This document shows, in pieces, positions 46,350-54,800 of a DNA stretch of 64,000 nucleotides. Positions within the stretch are counted from its first letter, which is position 1. Every line of letters begins with the position of its first letter. The notes beneath the pieces are model-generated. The model worked only from the letters and a program-made list of their open reading frames with translations. It was not told the origin of the DNA and did no database searches. The translations under genes and the position numbers were made by a program. Source of the stretch: Candidatus Jettenia caeni (GTDB lineage Bacteria; Planctomycetota; Brocadiia; Brocadiales; Brocadiaceae); the NCBI GenBank assembly GCA_000296795.1, contig BAFH01000004.1, positions 496,001 to 560,000 of the forward strand, read 5' to 3'.

Positions 46350-46353
46350 TCCC

Positions 46354-47544
46354 TTACCCTCCTACAGGAAATTTATCAGATGGTATTCTTATGGGGCCCT
46401 CTTTTCGCTTGCGGCCTTCCTTGAGCAGGCGCACCGCAATAGTGTTATTCTCCAGAGCGCGCTTTTTTAACCGCGGGAGAATACGGCTGATTTGCTTCTG
46501 CAACAAGCGCTGCTTATCCCACGACCGATCTATATAGGCTATAAGCCGGCCAGCATTTACCAATTTTAGAGGAGGTGTTGCCATGTGTAATTCATCAATA
46601 AATCCGCTGACTTTTGATGCATAGGGCAATGCTACAAAAGGGACTCCCTGGATCGCTGAAAAGATGAGAAAGTGCAGTCGCATGCCTACGGTGAATGCAA
46701 AATGTCCAATGATAGAGAGCACTTGCCCGGAAGTATATTCACCTTTCAGCACAGTAGCCTGTGATGCGCGGAGCATGCGGGCAACTACTGCATGAGATTG
46801 CTGCACATCCTTCACAAGACGCTCCATAGGAATGAATACCACATCGGCATCAAAACGATCTACCATATAGTCAGCTGCATCTGCCAAAAGCGCATGGTAA
46901 TGATCTTCGCTAATGTCCGGAGCAGCCGACCCTGGTTCACGGACAGATATACCTATTTTGCAGCGTTGCCCGTCGAGATGCTCCCTTTCCAGTGTGCCAG
47001 GCGGCAATGGTTCGGGTCTGAGAAGCAATGCGGGATCAGCTGTCACTAGTATCTCGCGATTTACCCCTATTTCCTCCAGTGTCTGCTGAGCATCCCGCTC
47101 ACGAACGGTTATTACGGTTGCCTGGTTCAAGCAATCTCGCATTAATTCCTTGCTAGCCGGATCGTTGAGTGGCCCTACACCTACGGAATAGACCATTACC
47201 GGCACGCCTTTTTCCTGCGCCAGCACTACTTCCCGTAAGAATATTTTCACCTCCGGGTCGAATAAAATTCCTCCTCCTCCGAGAATCATAAGATCAAGCC
47301 GTTCAATCTCCGGGATAACCTCGTTACGGTTAATTTTACGAACGGGCACCACCCGCTCAACCTGGTGTCGCTGCAAAGTATCTTCAGGATTCCGTGTGAA
47401 TACCGTAATCTCTACTGGCAAAGACCGGCGCAACTCTGTAATAATGCTTTGCAATATTGCCTCATCACCTAAATTTAAACCCCCGTAGGAGCCTGATATA
47501 CCCACCTTAAAAATATTCTTGTTATCTTTATCCTTTGTTTTCAT
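46354..47544 (-). CDS. csaB: Polysaccharide pyruvyl transferase, CsaB-like
   Basis: A 396-residue protein that would transfer pyruvate from phosphoenolpyruvate onto a cell-wall or surface sugar. The N-terminal GISGSYGGLNLGDEAILQSII, the MILGGGGILFDPEV and VYSVGVGPLND motifs, and the late GMRLHFLIFSAIQGVPFVALPY are hallmarks of the CsaB family. In other bacteria CsaB products anchor S-layer proteins with SLH domains. It sits between eboE and the FAD oxidoreductase. Confidence 0.9.
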   Translation of the reverse strand: MKTKDKDNKNIFKVGISGSYGGLNLGDEAILQSIITELRRSLPVEITVFTRNPEDTLQRHQVERVVPVRKINRNEVIPEIERLDLMILGGGGILFDPEVKIFLREVVLAQEKGVPVMVYSVGVGPLNDPASKELMRDCLNQATVITVRERDAQQTLEEIGVNREILVTADPALLLRPEPLPPGTLEREHLDGQRCKIGISVREPGSAAPDISEDHYHALLADAADYMVDRFDADVVFIPMERLVKDVQQSHAVVARMLRASQATVLKGEYTSGQVLSIIGHFAFTVGMRLHFLIFSAIQGVPFVALPYASKVSGFIDELHMATPPLKLVNAGRLIAYIDRSWDKQRLLQKQISRILPRLKKRALENNTIAVRLLKEGRKRKEGPIRIPSDKFPVGG

Positions 47545-47632
47545 AAGAAATTCCTGACAACCGATATGTAATAGTGGTAATAAAATAAGATATCACTTAC
47601 GCCTGTTTTTCACTTTTGTTTACCGTTGCGCT

Positions 47633-48739
47633 CTATTTTATCTTTATCGTGTCAAATTTTCCCTTTAACCAATCCAACTCAGATGCAATTGAATCTATGA
47701 TAGGGAGTTTAACGCCTGGCAGGACCATATAGGAGTACGTTTCTATTTCTATGTGTCTTTTTCCCATAATCATTATCTGCCTGAAAAAATTATCTTCTAT
47801 AAGATCTGTCGTTGAAGAAATCCCATACCCTGACCATAGTAAAGGAACGTGGAAATGTACCCTCCATTCCCCCTGGAAGGCCTGGCTTAGGGCATCTGGT
47901 AAATCTTTAAACCGCAGGATGCCTTCTTTTGAGAGAATACGTACCTGATGAAGATATTCTGTATCAGTAAAGGGCATAAATATCCGTTGCGGGTCACCGG
48001 GAGCTACTGCTCTGATAGCAGAAGATATCTGAATTTTAGCAACTAATATGCCAAATTGCATAAGCTTCTCCAGCCAGAATAAAGGCGATTCAAATTCAAC
48101 CACGACATGGCAACAATCTAAGCAGACCCCTAAATACCTTCGGGCAGAGTCTTCTGTCTTAAAGATTTTCTCAAAAAACTCAATAGCAGACCCCAGCAAG
48201 TCGAGGTAACAATCGGGTTCCGGCTCCAGGCATAAGATGATATGCCTGCCTGTTTTTTCCTCCAGTTCTTTCAGGAAAATTACGAATTTCAGCAGATTCG
48301 AAGCTGCTGAAGCTTTTTCTTTTTTCCCATAATGGAATGGAACTGTGGATATTGTACCTATTTCACCTTCTGGCAAAATATCTGCAAGGATTTTAGCAAG
48401 ATTGATGGTATACTCTACGCGCATCTCAGACGACCAATCCGGCAGGTAAACATTTTCTTTTATTCGTGTTCCGTGGAAAGGACCAAAAGGAAAACCGTTT
48501 ATGGTAACTACATATAATTTATTATCGTAAAGAAATGTACGGAACTCTTCCAGCCTCATAAGAAGTTCATGCGCTGCTTTCTGAGAGAGTCTCAGTCCTA
48601 ATCCAAAATCCTTATCAGGACAAACCTTTGCCTTTACCCTCAGGGCATAATTTTTTATTGCCGCAAGGATTTCATCCAGATGCTCAGCAGAATGAATATT
48701 GAGGCCGTACATGACATGATTACCGTTTCCTAATTTCAT
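47633..48739 (-). CDS. eboE: EboE, xylose-isomerase-like TIM-barrel protein
   Basis: A 368-residue member of the EboE family. Marks of the family are the N-terminal GLNIHSAEHLDEILAAIKNY, FGLGLRLSQKAAHELL, the LYVVTINGFPFGPFHG strand and VYLPDWSSEMRVEYTINLAKILAD (about 115-138). LCLEPEPDC, near residue 175, and VCLDCCHVVVEF, near residue 210, look like sugar-isomerase active-site strands. Ebo proteins help move a biosynthetic precursor to the periplasm in cyanobacteria; the role of EboE itself is not settled. The gene is separated from eboD by about 5 kb with an IS element, and a relic of the same gene lies at 50384-50515. I see no clear ribosome site at this start. Confidence 0.88.
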   Translation of the reverse strand: MKLGNGNHVMYGLNIHSAEHLDEILAAIKNYALRVKAKVCPDKDFGLGLRLSQKAAHELLMRLEEFRTFLYDNKLYVVTINGFPFGPFHGTRIKENVYLPDWSSEMRVEYTINLAKILADILPEGEIGTISTVPFHYGKKEKASAASNLLKFVIFLKELEEKTGRHIILCLEPEPDCYLDLLGSAIEFFEKIFKTEDSARRYLGVCLDCCHVVVEFESPLFWLEKLMQFGILVAKIQISSAIRAVAPGDPQRIFMPFTDTEYLHQVRILSKEGILRFKDLPDALSQAFQGEWRVHFHVPLLWSGYGISSTTDLIEDNFFRQIMIMGKRHIEIETYSYMVLPGVKLPIIDSIASELDWLKGKFDTIKIK

Positions 48740-49160
48740 ACAAAAATTTTTTATTTCACAGATTTTTTATTTGGTAAAGGAATAGTCAAGATTTTCGCAA
48801 ATACATAGCCAAATTTCTGATGTTTTTACAAAATAGATTGACATCTAGCAAAGTCTATAGTTGATGTACAGGAATTTCAAAGTTTTTCATTATGCCATGA
48901 ACACACCCTTAGCCCCTCTCAAGAGAGGAATCGGGGAAGTCCCCTCTTGAGAGGAGATTGAGAGGTGGGTAAAAAGCCGTTGTGTTTTGCCTTTTAAAAA
49001 CCGAACCTGATTTATACTTTTCCAGAAAAATCTCTTATTTAGTAAAAATTAGGTATTTAACTTGCGCAAAGGAACTACAATAAAAAGGAGCAATGGAGAG
49101 AGCATCAGTTAATTTTTCAGATTGGACAGAAAATAATTAACGTTTTCATGGAGATAAAGT
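48740..49160. other. Divergent promoter spacer with a self-complementary stretch
   Basis: About 420 bases between divergent eboE and the release-factor-like gene. CCTCTCAAGAGAGG (48917-48930) is a perfect palindrome and pairs again with CCTCTTGAGAGG at 48942-48953. Stretches of this kind occur in other spacers here, including that beside the IS. Confidence 0.5.
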
Positions 49161-50345
49161 ATGGATTTATTAACAAAAAATGATTTAAGGGCATTAATAG
49201 AAAAGCCCAAAGGGCCAAAGGGACTCTGTATATCAATTTTTATGCCTACGCATCGAATGTGGCCGGAAACACAGCAGGATCCGATTAGACTAAAAAATCT
49301 TCTTCGGATAGCAGAAGAAAACCTTATACGAAACGGACTCCGGTCACCGGAGGCGAAAAAATTGCTAGAACCCTCTCAAGTATTCTTAATAGATACGTCT
49401 TTTTGGAGATATCAAAGTGACGGTCTGGCAATATTTCTTTCTTCCGATGTATTTCAATACTACCGCCTTCCTTTGAAATTTGGAGAATTTGCGGTTGTAA
49501 CTCACCGTTTTAACATCAAGCCGCTTCTCCCATTATTCAATAGCGATGGTCACTTTTTTGTTCTGGCGCTTAGCCAAAATAAAATCAGATTATTTCAGAG
49601 TACCCGTTACAGCATCAGTGAGATGGACTTGGAAAAAACACATGTTCCGACAAGTATAAGTGAAGCTCTCAGGTATACCGAATTTGAAAAACAACCGCAT
49701 TTTCGTACCCGTATAACACCCTTTACCGGTGGATCAACTCCCGTGGGTGAAAAAGCAGGTACATTTTATAGTAGCAGGGAAGATATTGATGAAGCAAGAA
49801 AAAACATCCTGGAGTACTTTAATAGGGTTGATAAGGGTTTGCATGAACTATTGCATGATGAAAAAGCGCCTTTGGTGTTGGCAGGAGTTGAATATCTTTT
49901 ACCAATATACAGAGAGACAAACTCATATCCTTATCTAATGGAGAGGGGAATTACAGGAAGTCCTAAAGAGACAAACGAAAAAGAACTCTGTGAACAGGCA
50001 TGGACCATTGTACAGCCATATTTCCAGAAAGAACAGGAAGACGCAGCCAGGAAATATAAGCAATTTGCCGATACAGACCGTACCTCTCATGATATTAAAG
50101 AAATCGTTGTAGCAGCTTACCACGGACGTGTTGAATCGCTTTTTGTAGCTGTCGGCGCCAGGCAATGGGGTGCTTTTAATCCAGAGACTCAGGTGGTTCA
50201 TGCCCATGAGAAAGAAGAAGTTGGAGATGAAGATTTATTGGATCTTGCAGCCATTCATGCTTTTTTAAAAGGAGGATCCGTTTATGCTGTTGAGCCGGAG
50301 AAAGTACCTGATACCTCATTATCGGCTGCTGTATTTCGATATTAG
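49161..50345 (+). CDS. Bacterial archaeo-eukaryotic release factor-like protein (baeRF family 3)
   Basis: A 394-residue cytoplasmic protein. LTKNDLRALIEKPKGPKGLCISIFMPTHR (about residues 4-32), SSDVFQYYRLP, FFVLALSQNKIRLFQ and the C-terminal LLDLAAIHAFLKGGSVYAVEPEKVP are typical of this family, which relates to the eRF1 and Dom34/pelota superfamily. These proteins are thought to act on stalled or hibernating ribosomes; proof is limited. It is the only plus-strand gene between the two halves of the ebo cluster and is flanked by eboE and an eboE relic. Confidence 0.85.
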   Translation: MDLLTKNDLRALIEKPKGPKGLCISIFMPTHRMWPETQQDPIRLKNLLRIAEENLIRNGLRSPEAKKLLEPSQVFLIDTSFWRYQSDGLAIFLSSDVFQYYRLPLKFGEFAVVTHRFNIKPLLPLFNSDGHFFVLALSQNKIRLFQSTRYSISEMDLEKTHVPTSISEALRYTEFEKQPHFRTRITPFTGGSTPVGEKAGTFYSSREDIDEARKNILEYFNRVDKGLHELLHDEKAPLVLAGVEYLLPIYRETNSYPYLMERGITGSPKETNEKELCEQAWTIVQPYFQKEQEDAARKYKQFADTDRTSHDIKEIVVAAYHGRVESLFVAVGARQWGAFNPETQVVHAHEKEEVGDEDLLDLAAIHAFLKGGSVYAVEPEKVPDTSLSAAVFRY

Positions 50346-50383
50346 TTAGCAATGAAACACACTCCTAAATATTTTCTCGCAGA

Positions 50384-50515
50384 TTTCCCATAATGGCATG
50401 ATGCTGTTGATATTGTACCAGTTTCCCCGTCTGGTAAAATATCTGGTAAGGATTCTGATAAGATCGTGGGTATAGAATACCCTCGATGGAGAAGACCAAT
50501 CTGGCAGATATCCCA
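50384..50515 (-). pseudogene. Relic of a second eboE gene
   Basis: Over about 130 bases this matches the intact eboE near 48322-48454 at roughly three bases in four, in the same orientation. Shared runs include TTTCCCATAATGG and GATATTGTACC. Its frame still reads YLPDWSSPSRVFYTHDLIRIL, against YLPDWSSEMRVEYTINLAKIL in eboE. The rest of the gene is gone. Confidence 0.78.
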
Positions 50516-50639
50516 TGTCACCCCTTCGGGGTTGAAGGGTTTTTTCAGCTTTTTCTATAATCATGACATCCCTACGGGATTAGGCAGGAAGATCATAAAT
50601 AGGTCTTTCGGCAACTTTTATATAATATCAAAACGTAGG

Positions 50640-50779
50640 GCAAGGCTTTACAGGCTGTCCGAGAATGCTTTCATATGACAAATCCTATACTATATGTTGA
50701 CAAAATATTAGCACGACAACAATATTTAGTATGGTATTTGTGAGTCGATTGAATTCTCGGACAGCCTGTTTAGCCTTGC
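50640..50779. mobile_element. MITE-like element with 27-base inverted ends
   Basis: The left end (50640-50666, containing CAGGCTGTCCGAGAAT) and right end (50753-50779, containing ATTCTCGGACAGCCTG) match as inverted repeats at 25 of 27 positions. The 86-base interior is AT-rich and non-coding. No transposase with such ends is in the window. Confidence 0.8.
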
Positions 50780-50922
50780 TTCCCCGCATGAACGTGCCAC
50801 GGAGAGAGCAACTCTAAAGGGTTGCCCTATGTAATTAAAATTCCTATATATGGAATTAGATTGGGTTTTAAAAGGCAAAATATCCAATAACTTTTCTTTT
50901 TACCCACCCCTCAAGCCCCTCC

Positions 50923-52884
50923 GAGACTGTGTCGTAATTATCAAAATTTTTTATAAAAAAGCGGACTCTCGGAGAGATAAAGAATGCGGGATGTGATAGA
51001 ATATACCCGAGTGTCTTGCAAGGGGGGCAGAAAAAGATCCGTGTAGAGAATCCATAGGATAATTTTCAAAAAGCCGGAGACCCGGAATCCGGACAGGAAG
51101 ATATGGAAAGGAAGAGAAATAGGCAAAAGTAGGCAAAACAGGGAAAATATATCGTAAAACAGGCGTTTCCGGATGGAGTATCTCCGTGCGAATGAGAAAT
51201 TGTATGGATTTTATCAAGAGATAATGGATTCATGTCCGGAAAGTATCCTTGAAGTGGTCGAAAATAACGGTAAGGTTGTGAGCTACAAAGGCAACAACCA
51301 CATGGGTAAAGATGGCGGTAAGATTGAAATTCAGAAATGAAGCAACCTGACGAACCCGTTTGTTGTCGGAGAATACCCGCTCGACGGAAGTTCTTTTTTT
51401 AAAGTCATCTTTCCACTGGAGAGAGCCTTTTGGGGTAGTAGGAGTTCCAAAGATACGGAGGTCGTCTTGTATCTGAACTTTGAACGTTTTGTGCGTTTGT
51501 CCCTGTTTCAGGCATCCAGTGGCATGAGGGCATGAGAAGCCGTCAAATCCATTGGGGCATTTGAACATAACTGCGTTTTGTTTTTTATCAGAGCCATTCG
51601 GTCTGAGAGGCATATCAACTTTGGTACAGTGGTATACCTGATCTTTGATGCGAAAGAGTTCTAAAGAGGGTGAGGTTTTTGTTTCCTCCCGATGGGGGAT
51701 AATGAGTTCTGCTTTGAGTTCATTCACCACGAAATGATAGTTATCTTTATCGTCGTACCCTTTATCGGCAGCATACTTTTTGAAGCGGAATCGAACGATA
51801 GTATCAATGACCTTTAAGAGGGGGATAAAAAGGGGATTATCGTTCAGGTTCGATGGAGATACAAAAAGTCCCATGACGAGATTTGATACTGAGTCAACCA
51901 TGGTATGAACTTTATGTCCATAGGAGTAATTGCTGTGTTTTACGGTAAATGAGGCATTGACATCTGTGGAGACCCACTCGGCTGGGTGAGAGCATGTGTG
52001 AGCATAGGGACAGGTTTTACAACTTCCCGTAAGCGTCTTGTGCAAAGGGTTGGCATGGCTATCAAGAATCGGCGAGTCGATTGCAGCCAGATACGAATCA
52101 GCGATTTTGTGAGTAATGGCAACGGTCACCATGAAGTAAAAAATAGCAAGGAGCTCAATAGGGGTGATCTCATGGTTTTTAAAGCGGTTAATCTGGGATT
52201 CATGGGGTATTGCCAGAGGAGATAAGCCACAGGCTTTTGCATACTTGTCGTTTTCCTCTAAGAATCGTGGGATTTCGGCATCGCAGGGAAGGTTTTTCAG
52301 AGGTCGAAGTAAGAGCATCTTGAACTTGGAAACCGGAGAGTAGTAGGAAGAGATTTTTTCATCAGAAGATTTCTTGAAGAGGGAACGAGAAAGGGACACA
52401 TGGGGATTTTCTTCAAGGATGAAGTTCAGGAAAGAGAAGTCAAAGAATGCGAGGATGGCCAGGGGGTAATGTTTTTGGAGTTGTTTGGGAGAATGGAAGA
52501 ACTGTCTGAACCATTCATAATCGTCAACATCGCTAAAACGGAAGGCACGGGTTGAACATCCGTTTGGTCATATCAAGAGGAATCTGGGGATGACGAGCTT
52601 TCTGGTACGGGGACGAGAAGGAGCACGGGCGGAGATATCAGTCGCAGCAACCTGTTTTAATATCGTACGAATGATTACGTTACTGGGAGGTGTGAGAGAG
52701 CTTATAGGAGGATTCATGGCATTGCAGAGCTAAGAGATTGAGGGAAGATGCCTCATTATCTACAGGGTATGAAAAAAACGATGTCTTTTTGAGACACATA
52801 TGCAGATCATGTTTCACCGAGAGTATTTTTCTCTCTGATTAAAGAACGAATCCAACCCTTTCTGGGTAATTATGACACAGTCTC
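50923..52884 (-). mobile_element. Insertion sequence, IS1182-like, about 1.96 kb
   Basis: The ends carry 18-base inverted repeats differing at one position: GAGACTGTGTCGTAATTA at 50923-50940 and, on the other strand, GAGACTGTGTCATAATTA at 52867-52884. Inside is one DDE transposase on the minus strand plus a small upstream frame. I cannot prove a target-site duplication; the flanks read CCCCTCC and TCCCGG. The family name is inferred from the transposase style. Confidence 0.85.
51230..52399 (-). CDS. DDE transposase, 5' end out of frame
   Basis: The visible 389 residues contain the DDE-type core NASFTVKHSNYSYGHKVHTMVD (first acidic site), YAADKGYDDKDNY (second) and TSVERVFSDNKRVRQ (third, glutamate), with a cysteine-rich insert (CPNGFDGFSCPHATGC). 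The frame stays open upstream to about 52566 (FSDVDDYEWFRQFFHSPKQ) but has no start codon there except the GTG at 52399. An ATG at 52571 opens MTKRMFNPC in another frame and stops after 12 codons. So one indel probably disables the gene, or a frameshift during translation joins the parts. A 49-codon frame at 52568-52717 overlaps that ATG by ATGA. Confidence 0.82.
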   Translation of the reverse strand: MSLSRSLFKKSSDEKISSYYSPVSKFKMLLLRPLKNLPCDAEIPRFLEENDKYAKACGLSPLAIPHESQINRFKNHEITPIELLAIFYFMVTVAITHKIADSYLAAIDSPILDSHANPLHKTLTGSCKTCPYAHTCSHPAEWVSTDVNASFTVKHSNYSYGHKVHTMVDSVSNLVMGLFVSPSNLNDNPLFIPLLKVIDTIVRFRFKKYAADKGYDDKDNYHFVVNELKAELIIPHREETKTSPSLELFRIKDQVYHCTKVDMPLRPNGSDKKQNAVMFKCPNGFDGFSCPHATGCLKQGQTHKTFKVQIQDDLRIFGTPTTPKGSLQWKDDFKKRTSVERVFSDNKRVRQVASFLNFNLTAIFTHVVVAFVAHNLTVIFDHFKDTFRT

Positions 52885-52976
52885 TCCCGGAAGGGGACAT
52901 TCCCCGATCAGGTCGAGAACTATAGATAAATTCAATAGAATTATGGTATGCACTAACTTGCCTATCAAAGTGTTAT

Positions 52977-53662
52977 TTAGTCAGTGGTAAAGTCATATCT
53001 TTTAAATAAAGATGCAACCTTTTCCTGATCGTCTAAGGTATGAACAGATACGACATCGGAATTCATGATGTCGCCGACTGTAGTATTCTCATCGCTCAAA
53101 ATAAGCTTTCTGATAGACAGCACGCCCTCAAGCCTTCTGACATTATCTATAATATAGCAGTTATTGATGGTTTTCTTATCTATTTTCCGGTAGCTTTGAT
53201 ATGATTAAGAGCTTCCTTTACTGTCATCTGCTTTCTCAAATCAACAAATTCGATAGTCATAACACTACCGGTTGAGTCTTCCGGGTACTTGAGAAACTGG
53301 TTTATTAATTTTCTCTTTTCCTCATCGGTGTTCCTTAAAACCTTCTTCACCACATTGGAAGACATTTACTCAAGAAAATCTACCGCATCATTTAAAAAAA
53401 GCTTACTCACGATATCCTTTATTTCCCCGTCTGTAATCGATTCAATAACATATTGCTGTAATTCTAAGGGTATATAGGAAAATACCTCCGATGCAATTTC
53501 CTTGGGAAGTATTCTGAAAAGAATAAGAAGCTTTTCTCTCTCAAACTCCGTAAGAAGCTGAGCTATATCCACAATGTTCATATCGAGTATTTTATTTCTG
53601 ACTTCCAGATACCTGTTTTCCTCGATCAGTCTTTTCAGGATATCCTGCCGGGCAGACATCAT
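52977..53662 (-). pseudogene. mgtE: Disrupted magnesium transporter gene, mgtE-like
   Basis: The N-terminal MgtE domain starts at 53662 with a good AAGGAG site inside the end of eboD. It reads LPKEIASEVFSYIPLELQQYV and NDAVDFLE, then a TAA at 53366-53368 where a codon such as GAA is expected. The same frame goes on with NVVKKVLRNTDEEKR and TGSVMTIEFVDL, into the first CBS domain, and stops at 53180. A frame shift there restores NCYIIDNVRRLEGVLSIRKLIL and VGDIMNSDVVSVHTL to a stop at 52977. The rest of the CBS region and all membrane helices are missing. Three separate lesions make it a dead gene; the IS edge is about 90 bases further on. Confidence 0.85.
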
Positions 53663-54800
53663 AAATCTCCTTCATTTTCTTCACAGCCTGTTCTATCTCA
53701 TCATGTGAAATACTATTAATCTGGCAACTACTGCCAAGATGGTCAGGCATAATTAAGGTGAGCTTTCCACCCAGATGTTGCCGGAATTCCTCGAGTCCAT
53801 GATAAATATTGAGGAATTTATCATTCTCTCTTTTCTCAAGAAGAGGATGCCATAACAGAAAACCACAATCCTTAAGGCCGTAATAAACAAGGTCATACTC
53901 ATCTTTATTAACGAGACCACGATTTTCAGCAATGGTCATATCAAGCACAAGACCAAGCGCAACTGCTTCTCCATGACGAAGCTCATACCCGCTCATTGCC
54001 TCGAGATAATGACCACTCCAATGTCCAAAATCTAATGGCCGCGAAGATCCGTTCTCAAAGGGATCATTTCCTGAAGCTATGTGGTCAGTATGAAGCTGGA
54101 CGCAACGTATGATTAACCTTTCCATTACCTCCGCATCATGCCGAAACAATTCTTTCGACTTGCTTACCAGATATTCTAAAAACGAACGATCTTTAATAAT
54201 GGCAACCTTGAAAGCTTCTGATACGCCAGAAAGCCAGTCCCTTGTATCCAGGGTCTTTAAAAAATCAAAATCGTTAATCACCGCATAGGGAGGTGTAAAG
54301 GTGCCAAAATAATTCTTTACTCCAAAAAAATTGATACCATTCTTTACGCCAACACCGGAATCATTCTGTGAGAGCACTGTTGTTGGCACCCGTATATGAC
54401 GTATCCCCCTCTGGCTGATAGAGGCAATAAATCCCACGGCATCAAGCACTGCGCCGCCTCCAACGATAACTATATAAGAATGGCGATCCAGTTTATTCAG
54501 CCGCAGGGCATATGCTATATCCTTATAGTATTTAAAATCATTTTTACATCGTTCTCCCCCATCCAGAATAACGGCGGGAGAAATCATTTCTGCACACCTT
54601 GTATGGATACGAAACCAATTCTCAATACGATGCTCTATGCCAGGCCAGGAAGCAACAACTCCTGAATCAAGAAAAACCATAACTTTTGATTGTGGATCTT
54701 TCAATACCTCTTTTAATACATAATTTTCAGGATGAAATACATCATGGGTAAAATGTACAGTATAATGAAAAGTAACTTTTATTCGTTGCTCTATTCGCAT
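53592..54800 (-). CDS. eboD: EboD, 3-dehydroquinate-synthase-like
   Basis: A 402-residue homologue of dehydroquinate synthase. NAD is bound by VGGGAVLDAVGFIASI (about 113-128) and NDSGVGVKNGINFFG. The metal ligands can be placed in SEAFKVAIIKD, RHGEAVALGLV and DFGHWSGHYLEAM. In Ebo clusters this enzyme is distinct from AroB and its reaction is not known. Its ATG lies inside the end of eboF with a ten-base overlap. The last 25 or so residues (PAGYPEKTDRGKQ) overlap the mgtE start and look unlike the family end, so its 3' end may have been altered when mgtE was joined on. Confidence 0.88.
   Translation of the reverse strand: MRIEQRIKVTFHYTVHFTHDVFHPENYVLKEVLKDPQSKVMVFLDSGVVASWPGIEHRIENWFRIHTRCAEMISPAVILDGGERCKNDFKYYKDIAYALRLNKLDRHSYIVIVGGGAVLDAVGFIASISQRGIRHIRVPTTVLSQNDSGVGVKNGINFFGVKNYFGTFTPPYAVINDFDFLKTLDTRDWLSGVSEAFKVAIIKDRSFLEYLVSKSKELFRHDAEVMERLIIRCVQLHTDHIASGNDPFENGSSRPLDFGHWSGHYLEAMSGYELRHGEAVALGLVLDMTIAENRGLVNKDEYDLVYYGLKDCGFLLWHPLLEKRENDKFLNIYHGLEEFRQHLGGKLTLIMPDHLGSSCQINSISHDEIEQAVKKMKEIYDVCPAGYPEKTDRGKQVSGSQK

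Larger units (their letters stand above)
50346..50922. other. Degenerate spacer between baeRF gene and IS element
   Basis: About 580 bases with no intact gene. It holds an eboE relic (50384-50515), a short hairpin ACCCCTTCGGGGT near 50520, a 140-base MITE-like repeat (50640-50779) and the phrase AAAGGGTTGCCCTA (50817-50830), which recurs near 60211. A debris zone next to a transposon is the best reading. Confidence 0.6.

Noticed and set aside
50346-50564. A real 72-residue protein on the minus strand
   Set aside because: Its nucleotide match to eboE in the same orientation shows that it is a gene fragment.
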